DNA of 64,000 nt from the NCBI RefSeq assembly GCF_000379625.1, contig NZ_KB903240.1, positions 418,163 through 482,162 on the forward strand, written 5' to 3'. The notes beneath the pieces are model-generated. The model was not told the origin of the DNA and ran no database searches. It was given only the letters and a program-made list of their open reading frames with translations. Position 1 is the stretch's first letter. Each line of letters starts with the position of its first letter. This document shows positions 24,358-32,739 of the stretch, in pieces. Source of the stretch: Actinomycetospora chiangmaiensis DSM 45062. Its GTDB lineage: Bacteria; Actinomycetota; Actinomycetes; Mycobacteriales; Pseudonocardiaceae. A program made the position numbers and the translations under genes.

Positions 24358-25263
24358 TCAGCCGACGGTGACGATCACCTTGCCGGTCGCGTGGCCGCCC
24401 TCGACGAGCGCGAGGGCGGCCTCGACCTCCTCGATCGGGCGGACGTCGGTGACGTGCGGGTCGAGCGTGCCGTCGGCGACGAGCCCGACGAGGCGCTCCA
24501 GCACGGCGGTGCTGCGGTCGCGGACGATCTGCTGGCCGCCGAGCTCGGTCGAGAGGCCGTAGTCGGCGACCGAGATCAGCTTCGTCGGGTCGGTCAGCAG
24601 GGGCGCGACCGTGCGGAGCGCGTCCCCGCCGACCAGGTCGAACACGCCGTCGACGCCGTCGGGCGCGACCTCGCGCAGCCGGTCGACCACGCCGTCGCCG
24701 TACGCGACGGGCGTGGCGCCGAACCCGCGGAGCAGGTCGTGCTTGCCCGGGCTCGCCGTCGTCACCACCCGTAGGCCGCGGGCGGCCGCGAGCTGGATCA
24801 TCGGGATGCCGACGCCCCCGCCGCCGCCGTTGACCAGCAGCGTCGCCCCGGCGGGCAGGTCCAGCTGCTCGAGCGCGTCCCAGGCCGTCCCGGCGGCCAC
24901 CGGCAGGGCGGCCGCGTCCTCCGGGCTGACGGCCGTCGGCCGGTGGGCGGCGAACCCCGCCGTCACCCGGGCCCGTGGCGCCCAGCCGCCCTGCATGTCC
25001 GGGCAGCCGCCGAACACCTCGTCGCCCACGCCGAAGCCGGAGACGTCCGCGCCGACCTCGAGCACGACGCCCGCCACCTCCCGGCCGAGGACGGCGGGCC
25101 CGCTGACGCCGTAGGACCCGTCACGGACCTTCCAGTCGCCCGGGTTCACCCCGGCCGCCCGCACCGCGACGAGGAGCTCCCCCGGCCCGGGCTTCGGCTC
25201 GTCCACCTCCACCCACGCCTGCTGCTCCGGACCACCGACCGCGACGAACCCGTACCCACGCAC
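24358..25263 (-). CDS. Zinc-independent NADP-dependent oxidoreductase (quinone oxidoreductase-like MDR)
   Basis: The 301-residue protein belongs to the medium-chain dehydrogenase/reductase superfamily. It has the N-terminal GroES-like domain (AAGVNPGDWKVRDG, LGREVAGVVLEVG) and a Rossmann domain with LLVNGGGGGVGIPMIQLAAA around residue 140. No Zn-binding Cys quartet is present. Such enzymes reduce quinones or enones with NADPH. ATG 25263 lies 38 bases from the divergent CtaG-like gene, so the two share a promoter region. Confidence 0.9.
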   Translation of the reverse strand: MRGYGFVAVGGPEQQAWVEVDEPKPGPGELLVAVRAAGVNPGDWKVRDGSYGVSGPAVLGREVAGVVLEVGADVSGFGVGDEVFGGCPDMQGGWAPRARVTAGFAAHRPTAVSPEDAAALPVAAGTAWDALEQLDLPAGATLLVNGGGGGVGIPMIQLAAARGLRVVTTASPGKHDLLRGFGATPVAYGDGVVDRLREVAPDGVDGVFDLVGGDALRTVAPLLTDPTKLISVADYGLSTELGGQQIVRDRSTAVLERLVGLVADGTLDPHVTDVRPIEEVEAALALVEGGHATGKVIVTVG

Positions 25264-25301
25264 GGGGCCGCATCCTGCTCCCGTCGTCGGGCAGGCGCAC
25301 C

Positions 25302-26255
25302 ATGGACGGTGTGCAGATGCCGATGGGGCCCACGCCGGGCCCGGCGTGGGCCGACGTCCTCACCACGTGGTCGCCCGCCTGGGGTGTGAACGTGGTGCTG
25401 CTGGTGCTCGCCGCGCTCTACCTCGCCGCCGCGCGACGGCACGGCGGGTGGCCGCGGCGGCGCACGGCGTCGTTCCTCCTCGCCCTGGTGTCCGGCGCGG
25501 TGACCTGGAACTCCGGGATCGCGGTGTTCGGGCACCAGGCCTTCGCGGTGCACATGGTGATGCACCTGGGGCTGATCATGGTCGTGCCGGCGTTCTGGGT
25601 GGCGGCGCACCCGCTGGAGCTGCTGCGCTCGGTCCTCCCGGCCCGGGCGGGCGCGCGGTTCGACGCGGCTCTCGACTCGCGGGCGTCGCGGGCCCTGTTC
25701 TTCCCCGGCACCGTGCTCGTGTTCTACGCGCTGGTGATCGTGCTGACGCACCTGACGTCGTTCATGGAGGCGATGGCGGCGTCGATGGCCCTGCACCACG
25801 CCGAGCAGGTGCTGTACCTGGTGGCGGGCGTGCTGTTCTTCCACGTCGCGATCGGCGTCGACCTGATGCCGAACCGGCCGGCCTACTTCGTGCGCTACGT
25901 GCTGATGGCGCTCGCGATGGGGGTCGACACGCTCGTGGGCGTGGTGCTCATGCAGGCCCCCGCGACGATGTTCCCGGCGTACGACCTCGAGGGCGTGCAC
26001 CTCGGCGGCGCCCTGATGTGGGTCGTCGGGGACGGCCTGATGATGGTGATCATGGTGCTGCTCGGCCGGCTCTGGGTCACGGACGCGACGGCCAAGATCG
26101 ACTTCGGGCCGTGGCTGGAGTCGGCCCGCCGGGACGCGTTCCGGGAGCAGACCGGGTCCGGTGGCGAGTCCTCCGACGCCGACCTCGACGACGACGACGA
26201 GGCGCTCGCCGCGTACAACCGGATGCTCACGCGCCTGAACCGCGGCGAGCACTGA
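25302..26255 (+). CDS. CtaG-like cytochrome c oxidase assembly membrane protein
   Basis: The 317-residue protein has seven or so transmembrane helices. GHQAFAVHMVMHLGLIMVVP, ALHHAEQVLYLVAGVLFFHV and GGALMWVVGDGLMMVIMVLL are typical of the caa3-type CtaG family, whose members help insert copper into cytochrome oxidase. Histidines and methionines concentrated in the helices fit copper handling. The last 45 residues are acidic and cytoplasmic. The start (ATG 25302) is not certain; Met at 25317 is possible. No oxidase genes are adjacent. Confidence 0.85.
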   Translation: MDGVQMPMGPTPGPAWADVLTTWSPAWGVNVVLLVLAALYLAAARRHGGWPRRRTASFLLALVSGAVTWNSGIAVFGHQAFAVHMVMHLGLIMVVPAFWVAAHPLELLRSVLPARAGARFDAALDSRASRALFFPGTVLVFYALVIVLTHLTSFMEAMAASMALHHAEQVLYLVAGVLFFHVAIGVDLMPNRPAYFVRYVLMALAMGVDTLVGVVLMQAPATMFPAYDLEGVHLGGALMWVVGDGLMMVIMVLLGRLWVTDATAKIDFGPWLESARRDAFREQTGSGGESSDADLDDDDEALAAYNRMLTRLNRGEH

Positions 26256-26280
26256 GGGCCGCTCCCCGCCGCCGCGCGCC

Positions 26281-26344
26281 GTCGCGAGGGTGACGGCAGG
26301 CAGGACGCCCGGCTCGCCCGCCTGCCTGGCGTCACCCTCGCGAC
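26281..26344. repeat. Long inverted repeat, best copy of hairpin family B
   Basis: Two 24-base arms (26281-26304 and 26321-26344) match at 23 of 24 positions around a 16-base loop. It lies 26 bases after the CtaG-like gene and before the Rieske oxygenase gene on the same strand, where it can act as a terminator. Related copies are at 2844-2905 and near 15325. Confidence 0.75.
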
Positions 26345-26444
26345 CGGAGCACGGCCGTGTCCCGCAGCGCGGCACAGCGCGCTTCCGCGCCCGGGGCCGT
26401 CGTCCCTACCGTGACCGGGACCACCACTTCCCGGGAGGGCAGCC

Positions 26445-27782
26445 GTGCTGACCGCCGAGCAGAACGACGAACTCACCGCCGTCGAGGCCGGGACCCGCAT
26501 GGGCGAGGTGCTCCGGCGCTACTGGTATCCCGTCGCCTTCGCGCGGGAGCTCGCCGAGTTCCCCGTCAAGCGGGTGGAGCTCCTGGGCGAGTTCTTCGCC
26601 CTGTGGCGTTCCCCGTCCGGGCGCTACGGGATCATCCCCGAGCCGTGCCCGCACCGGAAGGCGTCGATGGCCTACGGGGTCGTCGAGGAGGACGGGCTGC
26701 GCTGCCCGTACCACGGCTGGCGCTTCGACACCGACGGCGTGTGCACCGACCAACCCGCCGAGAAGGACAACACGAACTTCCAGAACCGGGTTCGCGCCAC
26801 GGCCGGGAAGGTCGAGGAGCTCGGCGGCCTGGTGTGGGCGTACGTCGGCCCGGACCCGGCCCCGCTGCTGCCGCGGTTCGACGTCTACGTGATGGACGGG
26901 TTCCGCGACATCGGCTGGGCCGACCTGCCGTGCAACTACGTGCAGATCATGGAGAACGCGGTCGACCCGCACCACGTCGAGTACCTGCACGGCCGGTACT
27001 TCGAGTTCATCGGCGCGCACGAGGGCTTCACGGCCCCGGCGTCGTTCGGCAAGCAGCACCAGCGGATCGGGTTCGACGCCTTCGAGTACGGGATCATCAA
27101 GCGGCGGATCCTCGCGGGCGCCTCCGAGGAGAACGACGACTGGAAGGTCGGCCACCCGCTGGTCTTCCCGTACAACATGCGGGTGGGTGGCGGCGGCATC
27201 CACCAGATGCAGATCCGGGTCCCGATCAACCGGACCACCACCCGGTTCATGCTCTACACGGTGCACGCTCCGGAGGGCTACGAGCCGCTCGAGCAGCCGG
27301 CGGTCCCGGACTACGAGATCCCGGTGTTCGACGAGCGCGGGCGCCACGTCGTCAACTACGTCGAGGGCCAGGACATCATGGCCTGGTGCACGCAGGGTCC
27401 GATCACGGACCGCACCACCGAGCACCTCGGCCGCTCCGACATCGGGGTCGCGATGCTGCGCAAGATGTTCAAGCAGCAGATGGCGGCGGTGGAGAACGGT
27501 GAGGACCCGCTGGGGACGGTCCGCGAGCCGCACGAGCGCATCGACCTGCCGTGCGAGAAGGACAAGTTCCACGCGGGCGGGGCGCAGTTCGCGCTCGACT
27601 TCTGCGACATGGGCTCGACGCGGTTCTCGCCGATGCTCGACACCATCCGCAAGGTGCACCTGTCGGCGGCCGACCGGGTCGTGAAGGACAAGGCGGCGGG
27701 CCGCCCGTCGTTCACCCCCGAGGGCGGGATCGGCACGGCCACGCTCACGCCGGGCACGAGCGCCCAGGTGGACTCCGAGTGA
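26445..27782 (+). CDS. Rieske non-heme iron aromatic oxygenase, alpha subunit
   Basis: The 445-residue protein has a Rieske [2Fe-2S] domain with Cys68-x-His70 (EPCPHRKAS) and Cys87-x-x-His90 (RCPYHGW). The catalytic domain carries the mononuclear iron ligands: the bridging Asp174, His177 and His182 in NAVDPHHVEYLHG. It belongs to the single-subunit group that includes phthalate 4,5-dioxygenase and LigX-type demethylases. It would need an electron-transfer partner, not seen nearby. GTG 26445 has GGGAGGG at good spacing. Probable role: hydroxylation or O-demethylation of an aromatic compound feeding the catechol cluster. The last base group overlaps the next gene. Confidence 0.92.
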   Translation: MLTAEQNDELTAVEAGTRMGEVLRRYWYPVAFARELAEFPVKRVELLGEFFALWRSPSGRYGIIPEPCPHRKASMAYGVVEEDGLRCPYHGWRFDTDGVCTDQPAEKDNTNFQNRVRATAGKVEELGGLVWAYVGPDPAPLLPRFDVYVMDGFRDIGWADLPCNYVQIMENAVDPHHVEYLHGRYFEFIGAHEGFTAPASFGKQHQRIGFDAFEYGIIKRRILAGASEENDDWKVGHPLVFPYNMRVGGGGIHQMQIRVPINRTTTRFMLYTVHAPEGYEPLEQPAVPDYEIPVFDERGRHVVNYVEGQDIMAWCTQGPITDRTTEHLGRSDIGVAMLRKMFKQQMAAVENGEDPLGTVREPHERIDLPCEKDKFHAGGAQFALDFCDMGSTRFSPMLDTIRKVHLSAADRVVKDKAAGRPSFTPEGGIGTATLTPGTSAQVDSE

Positions 27783-27991
27783 TCGGCGACCGGCGGTTCG
27801 CCGCGGACGCCGACGCGCACCGCCGCGACCAGCCGCGGTACTGCCCGGCGTGCGCGACGGCGCTGGACCTCGCGAGCGAGTTCTGGGAGGGCGACGAACG
27901 CCGGTTCTACTGCTGGTGCGCGAGCTGTGAGTGGACCGGGGAGGTGACCACCACCGGCGCCACCGCGCTCGGTCACGAACCCGAGCACTGA
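27779..27991 (+). CDS. Small zinc-ribbon protein coupled to the Rieske oxygenase
   Basis: This 70-residue protein has two Cys clusters: CPAC at residues 24-27 and FYCWCASCEW around 46-55. This is a likely zinc ribbon, although a rubredoxin-like metal site is also conceivable. It starts with GTG 27779 overlapping the oxygenase stop, so the two proteins are made together. I do not recognise a family. An accessory role (folding, electron transfer or regulation) is plausible but inferred only from the coupling. Confidence 0.7.
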   Translation: MIGDRRFAADADAHRRDQPRYCPACATALDLASEFWEGDERRFYCWCASCEWTGEVTTTGATALGHEPEH

Positions 27992-28018
27992 TCGCGCCGC
28001 AGGGAGCAGGATGGGGTC

Positions 28019-28462
28019 GTGAGCGCGTTCGAGTACGGCACCGACGGACCCTCGTTGATCCTCGCCGCCGTGGACGGCTCCACGACCTCGCTGCGCGCGG
28101 GGGCCTACGCGGTCGGGCTCGCCCGGCGGCAGCACTCCGAGCTCGTCGTCATCACGGTGACGACGACGCCGGCCCTCTCGTCCCTGTCCGCCGACGCGGT
28201 CACGGTGCTCGCGGAGTCCGCGCACCAGCTGGCGAGCGACCTCCACGAGCAGGCCAAGGAGTACCTGCGGCTGCTGGAGATGGAGGCGCGGCTCATGACC
28301 GTGCACGGCGACCCCTACCTCGAGATCGTCCGGGCGGCCGACGACCTGCGGGCCGACGCCGTGGTGGTGGGCGCCTCGATGAAGGCCGGGCACCGCTTCG
28401 TCGGGTCGCTCGCCGGCCGGTTGATCAAGGCCGGGAAGTGGCCGGTCACGGTCGTGCCCTGA
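28019..28462 (+). CDS. Universal stress protein (UspA family), single domain
   Basis: The 147-residue protein has the Usp fold: LILAAVDGSTTSLRAGAYAV at the start and the ATP-binding signature VVVGASMKAGHRFVGSLAG near residues 117-135 (G-x2-G-x9-G-S/T type), then VTVVP at the C terminus. It starts 28 bases after the zinc-ribbon gene, so it may be the third gene of the Rieske operon. Its last 17 bases overlap the convergent endonuclease-like gene. Confidence 0.88.
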   Translation: MSAFEYGTDGPSLILAAVDGSTTSLRAGAYAVGLARRQHSELVVITVTTTPALSSLSADAVTVLAESAHQLASDLHEQAKEYLRLLEMEARLMTVHGDPYLEIVRAADDLRADAVVVGASMKAGHRFVGSLAGRLIKAGKWPVTVVP

Positions 28463-29216
28463 GCTCGACGACGAGGCCCCGGTGGTCGGACACCGGCAGC
28501 TCGACCGTCGACCCCTCGGCGTCGAGGCGCGCGGGCTCGCGCACCAGCACGTGGTCGAGCTGCACCCGGGGGTCCTCGGCGGGGAACGTCGGCCCGCGCA
28601 CCAGCGACCGCCATCCCGGGAGCACGAACGAGGGCACCGGGCCGGGGAGGTTGAGATCCCCCAGCACGACGACGGGGCGCCGCGCGTCGCGCAGGGCCCG
28701 CGCCAGACGCAGCAGTTGGGCGACGTTGACGCCGGGCGCGAAGGACAGGTGGGTGGAGACGACGGTCCCCACGAGCCCGTCGCCCGCCAGTTCCGCCGCC
28801 ACCGCGACCCGCGGCTCGTCGCGGACCAGGGCGGGGCGCCGGGCGTCGATCAGCAGCGGCAGCCGCGCGGGCGAGGTCCCGAGCGGGATGCGCCGCCACC
28901 GCGCCACGGGTAGCCGGCTCACGAGGCCGACCCCGTAGGTGGGCGAGGCGTCGGCGTCGGCCACCCCCGCCTCGCGCCACTGCTCGCCCGGGGTCCCGAC
29001 GAGGGCCGGCACGAACCGGGCGTCGGCGGCCCCGAGCGCGTCCGCCACGAGGGCGGTCTGGTCGAGCCCGCCGCTGCGCTCCTGGCCGCGGTCGACCTCC
29101 TGCAGGGCGAGGACGTCCGCGTCGAGCGACTTCACCGCCGCGACCAGCCGGTCGGGGTCGACGACCCCGTCGGCCGGGGAGCGGCCGTGCAGCAGGTTGA
29201 ACGTCGCCAGGCGCAC
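28446..29216 (-). CDS. Endonuclease/exonuclease/phosphatase family protein
   Basis: The 256-residue protein has the fold of DNase I-like metal-dependent phosphoesterases. RLATFNLLHGRSP supplies the first Asn, ALQEVDRGQERSG the metal-binding Glu, VVLGDLNLPGP the Asp/Asn pair, and VSDHRGLVVELRA the C-terminal Asp-His pair. The substrate may be nucleic acid, a phospholipid or a small phosphate ester. It lies 42 bases upstream of the P450 gene on the same strand, so a common transcript is possible. Confidence 0.87.
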   Translation of the reverse strand: MRLATFNLLHGRSPADGVVDPDRLVAAVKSLDADVLALQEVDRGQERSGGLDQTALVADALGAADARFVPALVGTPGEQWREAGVADADASPTYGVGLVSRLPVARWRRIPLGTSPARLPLLIDARRPALVRDEPRVAVAAELAGDGLVGTVVSTHLSFAPGVNVAQLLRLARALRDARRPVVVLGDLNLPGPVPSFVLPGWRSLVRGPTFPAEDPRVQLDHVLVREPARLDAEGSTVELPVSDHRGLVVELRARP

Positions 29217-29258
29217 GGTACGAACCCTCCCCGATCGCGGCGGATCACGCCGTGCGGG

Positions 29259-30446
29259 TCACCACGTCAGCGGCAGGCTCCGCATGCCGTAGATGAACGT
29301 GCCCTCGCGGAAGTCGGCCCGCTCGGCGTCGCTCACCGTGGCGAGCGTCGGGAACCGTCGCAGCAGCGCCGGGAACGCCGTCGCCATCTCCATGCGTGCC
29401 AGCGGGGCGCCGAGGCAGTGGTGGACGCCGTGCCCGAACGCGACGTGCGGGGCGGCGGCCCGGCCGATGTCGAGCCGGTCGGGGTCGTCGGCGAGCGCCC
29501 GGTCCCGGTCGGCGGCGGCGAGCTGCACCAGCACCATGTCGCCCGCCGCGACCTGCTCGCCGCCGACCTCGGTGTCGGTGACGGCGACCCGCGGGACCGC
29601 CGCGTGGACGATCGACAGGAACCGCATCAGCTCCTCCACGGCGGGAGCGACCGCGTCGGGGTCCTGGCGCAGCGTGGCGGCCTGATCGGGGTGGCGCAGC
29701 AGCGCGAGCGTGCCCAGGGCGAGCATGTTCGCCGTCGTCTCGTGCCCGGCGATGAGCAGCAGCGACGCGATGCCGATGAGCTCGTCGCGGCTGACGTCGT
29801 CGCCGTGCTCGCGGACGAGCATGCCGAGCAGGTCGTCGCCCGGCGCGGCCACCGCCCGGTCGACCAGGCCGCCCATGTACTCCCGCGACTCGAGGGCGAC
29901 CCGGGCGCGCTCCGCCATCGGCAGCGTGAGGTCGATCTGCCGGGACGCCCGCGTCTGGAAGTCGTCGCGGTCGTCGTAGGGGACGCCGAGCAGCTCGCAG
30001 ATGACGAGGCTGGGGATCGGCAGCGCGAAGTCGGTGACGAGGTCGGCGGGCGGACCGGCCGCGGCCATGGCGTCCAGGTGCTCGTCGACGATCTCCTGGA
30101 GCCGCGGCTGCAGGCGGCGGATGCGCTTCACGGTGAACTCACCGGTCAGCAGGCGGCGCAGCCGGGTGTGGTCCGGCGGGTCGAGCGCGAGCAGCTGGCC
30201 CGCACGCATCCGCACCGGGTCGACCCCGGGCATGGGGATGACGGGGACCCGCTCGTTGGAGAACCGGGTGGCGTCGCCCAGCACCGCCCGGGCGTCGTCG
30301 TAGCGGGTGACGAGCCAGGCCTCCCGGCCCAGCGAGTCGTGCACCCGCTCCAGACCCGGCCGGTCGCGCAGCGCGCTGATCGCGGCGGGCGGGTCGAACT
30401 GGTCCCGTTGGACGTGCAGCGGCAGGTCGCTCGCCTCGACGGACAC
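29259..30446 (-). CDS. Cytochrome P450
   Basis: The 395-residue protein is a soluble bacterial P450. It has AGHETT of the I helix at residues 233-238, the ExxR of the K helix at 272-275, and the heme-binding loop FGHGVHHCLG at 337-346 with Cys344 as the heme thiolate. Length and motifs fit CYP105/107-like enzymes. No ferredoxin or ferredoxin reductase gene is adjacent. GTG 30446 has GAGGAG at eight bases. It could hydroxylate an aromatic or alkylphenol substrate in the local pathway, but proximity is the only evidence. Confidence 0.92.
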   Translation of the reverse strand: MSVEASDLPLHVQRDQFDPPAAISALRDRPGLERVHDSLGREAWLVTRYDDARAVLGDATRFSNERVPVIPMPGVDPVRMRAGQLLALDPPDHTRLRRLLTGEFTVKRIRRLQPRLQEIVDEHLDAMAAAGPPADLVTDFALPIPSLVICELLGVPYDDRDDFQTRASRQIDLTLPMAERARVALESREYMGGLVDRAVAAPGDDLLGMLVREHGDDVSRDELIGIASLLLIAGHETTANMLALGTLALLRHPDQAATLRQDPDAVAPAVEELMRFLSIVHAAVPRVAVTDTEVGGEQVAAGDMVLVQLAAADRDRALADDPDRLDIGRAAAPHVAFGHGVHHCLGAPLARMEMATAFPALLRRFPTLATVSDAERADFREGTFIYGMRSLPLTW

Positions 30447-30494
30447 GGTGGTGGCTCCTCACGACGGGTGCACCATCGACGGTAACACCGGAAA

Positions 30495-30510
30495 CGGGAG
30501 CGCGCTCCCG
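30495..30510. terminator. Palindromic terminator after the MEDS-ATPase gene
   Basis: CGGGAGCG followed directly by CGCTCCCG forms a perfect 16-base palindrome. On the minus strand it lies just after the stop codon and is followed by TTT, which is close to a classical intrinsic terminator. It separates the sigma-regulator pair from the P450. Confidence 0.65.
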
Positions 30511-30511
30511 C

Positions 30512-31405
30512 TTACTCCGTCACGAGACGGACCGTCCGACCACCCACGGTGTCCTCGATCGACGCCGCCCGGCAGAACAGCCGCACCGGGTCCACCGGCC
30601 GCTCCCCCGTCCCGACGGCGGGTCCGGCGAGCCCGGCCGGTCGCGGGCCGCGGACCGCGACTGCGAGCGACCGACCGTCGGTCCAGACGTCGATCGTGCA
30701 CGCCACGCCGCCCGGCCACACCACGCTCCCGACCACCACGGCCGCCTCGTGCACGGCGAGCACCGCACGGTGGACGCCGTCGTCGTCCCGGCCGGTCCGG
30801 CGCGCCACCCGCTCGATCTCGGCCCGGAGACCACGCAGGTCCGCGGTACCCCGGACGGCGAGCGCGAGCACGGGGACGTCGCCGGGGCGGGGCAGGGTCA
30901 CCGCGTCGTCCGCGTCCCGGACCTCGGGGGCGTCGGGACCGCACCGGCTCCCGGCGCGGTCGAGCAGGCGGCGGTGGGTGTTCCGCAGGGTCGCCGTCCG
31001 GGCACCGCAGGCGTCGCCGGAGCACGCGCAGACGACGGTCACGGGCAGGTCGGCCGGGAGCCGGTCGATCGACTCCTCCGCCGCGCGCAGCCCGTCGTCC
31101 GTGAGGTCGAGCGCGGCGTACTCGGCGAGGACCAGGCCGCCGGGCGGGTCGGCGAGGTCGCGGACGTGCGCGACGAGGCCGGCCGGGGGCGGCGGCCGCA
31201 GCGCACCCGCCGTCGTGAAGGTGATCCCGGGGTCGGGGCCGAGGGCCTCCAGGAGGAGCCGCCGGGTCCGCCGCGGCACGATCGCGGACACCCGGCCGCC
31301 GGCGGCCAGGGTGGCGCGGACCCGGGGCAGCACCGTCGCGACGAGGTCCTCCGGGGTGTCGTGGAGCAGCCCGAGGTGCTCGAGGCCCCCGGGGACGGTA
31401 CTCAT
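30512..31405 (-). CDS. MEDS-domain protein with degenerate anti-sigma ATPase-like C terminus
   Basis: The 297-residue protein starts with a MEDS-like region (LGLLHDTPEDLVATVLPRVR) as in its upstream neighbour. The C-terminal 120 residues resemble the HATPase domain of RsbW/SpoIIAB-type anti-sigma kinases. The N-box appears degenerate: VHRAVLAVHEAAVVVGSVVW lacks the catalytic Asn, and the G-box (VAVRGPRPAG) lacks the usual Asp. It may bind a partner without kinase activity. It overlaps the MEDS-STAS gene by four bases (ATGA). Assignment to this family is moderate. Confidence 0.7.
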   Translation of the reverse strand: MSTVPGGLEHLGLLHDTPEDLVATVLPRVRATLAAGGRVSAIVPRRTRRLLLEALGPDPGITFTTAGALRPPPPAGLVAHVRDLADPPGGLVLAEYAALDLTDDGLRAAEESIDRLPADLPVTVVCACSGDACGARTATLRNTHRRLLDRAGSRCGPDAPEVRDADDAVTLPRPGDVPVLALAVRGTADLRGLRAEIERVARRTGRDDDGVHRAVLAVHEAAVVVGSVVWPGGVACTIDVWTDGRSLAVAVRGPRPAGLAGPAVGTGERPVDPVRLFCRAASIEDTVGGRTVRLVTE

Positions 31406-32274
31406 GGCCCGTCCGGCTCGAAGCGCAGCGTGGGCGGGACGCCGACGGCGGCGACGAGCTCGCGGAGGTGGGGGCTCGCGCCGTGCACGACGACGGTCTG
31501 GTGCCGGGCCGCCGCCTGGGTGGCGAGCAGCAGGCTCTGCGCGCTCGCGAGGTCGAAGAACACGACGCGGGACACGTCGACGTGCAGGTCCGGCCCGCCG
31601 GGGCCGTCGAACCGTCGGCGCAGGGCGCCATGCAGGGCCGCGCCGAAGGCCGCCGCGACGTGGACGTCGATCTCGCCGGCCAGCTCCCACCGCTCGTGGA
31701 CCCACCGGGCGCGCCAGTGCCCGTCGACGATCCCGCCGCAGTGCAGCGCCGCGGACTCCCAGCTCGCCGTCCGGTTCTCGAGGGCCGCCGTGAGCTGGCA
31801 GCGGGTGATCACCGGCGCACGCCGCCCGAGCTCGTCGTAGGCGCCCTCCTGGGCGGTGTACGCGGCGATCGCGGCGGCGGTCCGCATCGCGCGGCCGGGA
31901 CTCTCCTGCGACAGGGCGATCCGGGTCCAGCCCTCCGCGAGCCACCGTTCGATCGCGGCGTCCTGCAGCGTCCGGAGCCCCTCGAGGGTGCCCCCGGCGA
32001 CCCGGAGGACCTCGGTGAAGTCCATGACCTCCAACTGGCCCGCCGCGAGCGCGGCCGCCGCCCGGGTCGGCCCGCCGGGAGCGGTCAGCCACCCGCGTCC
32101 GCCGCCGGGCCAGTCGTCGGGCCGGACCGTGTGGAAGACTTTCGTCCCGGCCGCGAGCTGCCGGTCCAGCCACGCGGCGGTGGCGGTGCGCTGCTCGTGG
32201 ACGGTGGCCGCGACCGCGAGGGTGTGCACGCCCTCGCCGGGTCCGGCCGACCCCGACGACCGCCCGCTCGCCAT
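31402..32274 (-). CDS. MEDS-domain protein with C-terminal STAS domain
   Basis: The 290-residue protein has an N-terminal MEDS domain of about 180 residues (HTLAVAATVHEQRTATAAWL, then VMDFTEVLRVAGG), a type known from methanogens and actinomycete sensory proteins (methanogen/methylotroph DcmR sensory domain). Residues 195-285 form a STAS-like domain of anti-anti-sigma factors (WELAGEIDVHVAAAFGAAL, DLHVDVSRVVFFDLASAQSL). It is translationally coupled to the MEDS-ATPase gene, a partner-switch layout. A ligand sensed by MEDS would modulate a sigma factor. ATG 32274 is used. Confidence 0.8.
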   Translation of the reverse strand: MASGRSSGSAGPGEGVHTLAVAATVHEQRTATAAWLDRQLAAGTKVFHTVRPDDWPGGGRGWLTAPGGPTRAAAALAAGQLEVMDFTEVLRVAGGTLEGLRTLQDAAIERWLAEGWTRIALSQESPGRAMRTAAAIAAYTAQEGAYDELGRRAPVITRCQLTAALENRTASWESAALHCGGIVDGHWRARWVHERWELAGEIDVHVAAAFGAALHGALRRRFDGPGGPDLHVDVSRVVFFDLASAQSLLLATQAAARHQTVVVHGASPHLRELVAAVGVPPTLRFEPDGP

Positions 32275-32372
32275 GGCTGTCCCCTCGTCGAGAGTGACGT
32301 TTGTCGACGGGGGGAGACCTTACGCAGCCCCCCTTGCCCCCGACCGAGAGGCCCGGGCCCGACGACCGGCGC

Positions 32373-32729
32373 TCACTCCCCGCGCGCGTGCGCCCGGAGC
32401 CGCTCGGACCAGGATCGGGCCGCGGGGGGCTCGCCCACCTCGGCGAACCACCGGCCGTCGCGCTCGACCACCGGGTACACGCCCAGCCGGTGCTGGTCGG
32501 TCGTGCGGCACTCCCCCGTGCCGAGGTCGAAGCGGTACCAGTGCCAGGGGCAGCGCACCTCCCCGTCGCGCACCCGCCCCTCGACCAGCGGGCCGCCCCG
32601 GTGCGGGCAGCCGGCGTCGGTCACCCGCACCGACCCGGCGTCGGGAAGGAAGACGGCGAACTCCCGGCCGTCGGGGCTCGTCACCGTCCACGCGGTGCGC
32701 CCCGCCGGGTCCCCGAGCGCGACGAGCAC
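32373..32729 (-). CDS. Rieske [2Fe-2S] ferredoxin-like protein
   Basis: The 118-residue protein has the Rieske cluster motifs AGCPHRGGPL (Cys-x-His) and RCPWHWYRFD (Cys-x-x-His) in the middle. This is the form of small Rieske ferredoxins that feed electrons to oxygenases. GTG 32729 is chosen because the tautomerase gene ends 11 bases upstream. It is the last gene of the meta-cleavage operon and may supply electrons to a Rieske oxygenase such as the one at 26445, or protect C23O by reducing its iron as XylT-type plant-like ferredoxins do. The latter is analogy only. Confidence 0.82.
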   Translation of the reverse strand: MLVALGDPAGRTAWTVTSPDGREFAVFLPDAGSVRVTDAGCPHRGGPLVEGRVRDGEVRCPWHWYRFDLGTGECRTTDQHRLGVYPVVERDGRWFAEVGEPPAARSWSERLRAHARGE

Positions 32730-32739
32730 GACGGCCCCC

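Noticed and set aside
29259..30446. Linking the P450 firmly to the phosphotransferase pair as CreJ
   Set aside because: It lies 6 kb away on the other strand with no redox partner genes and belongs by motif to the common CYP105/107-like group, so it is mentioned only as a hypothesis.
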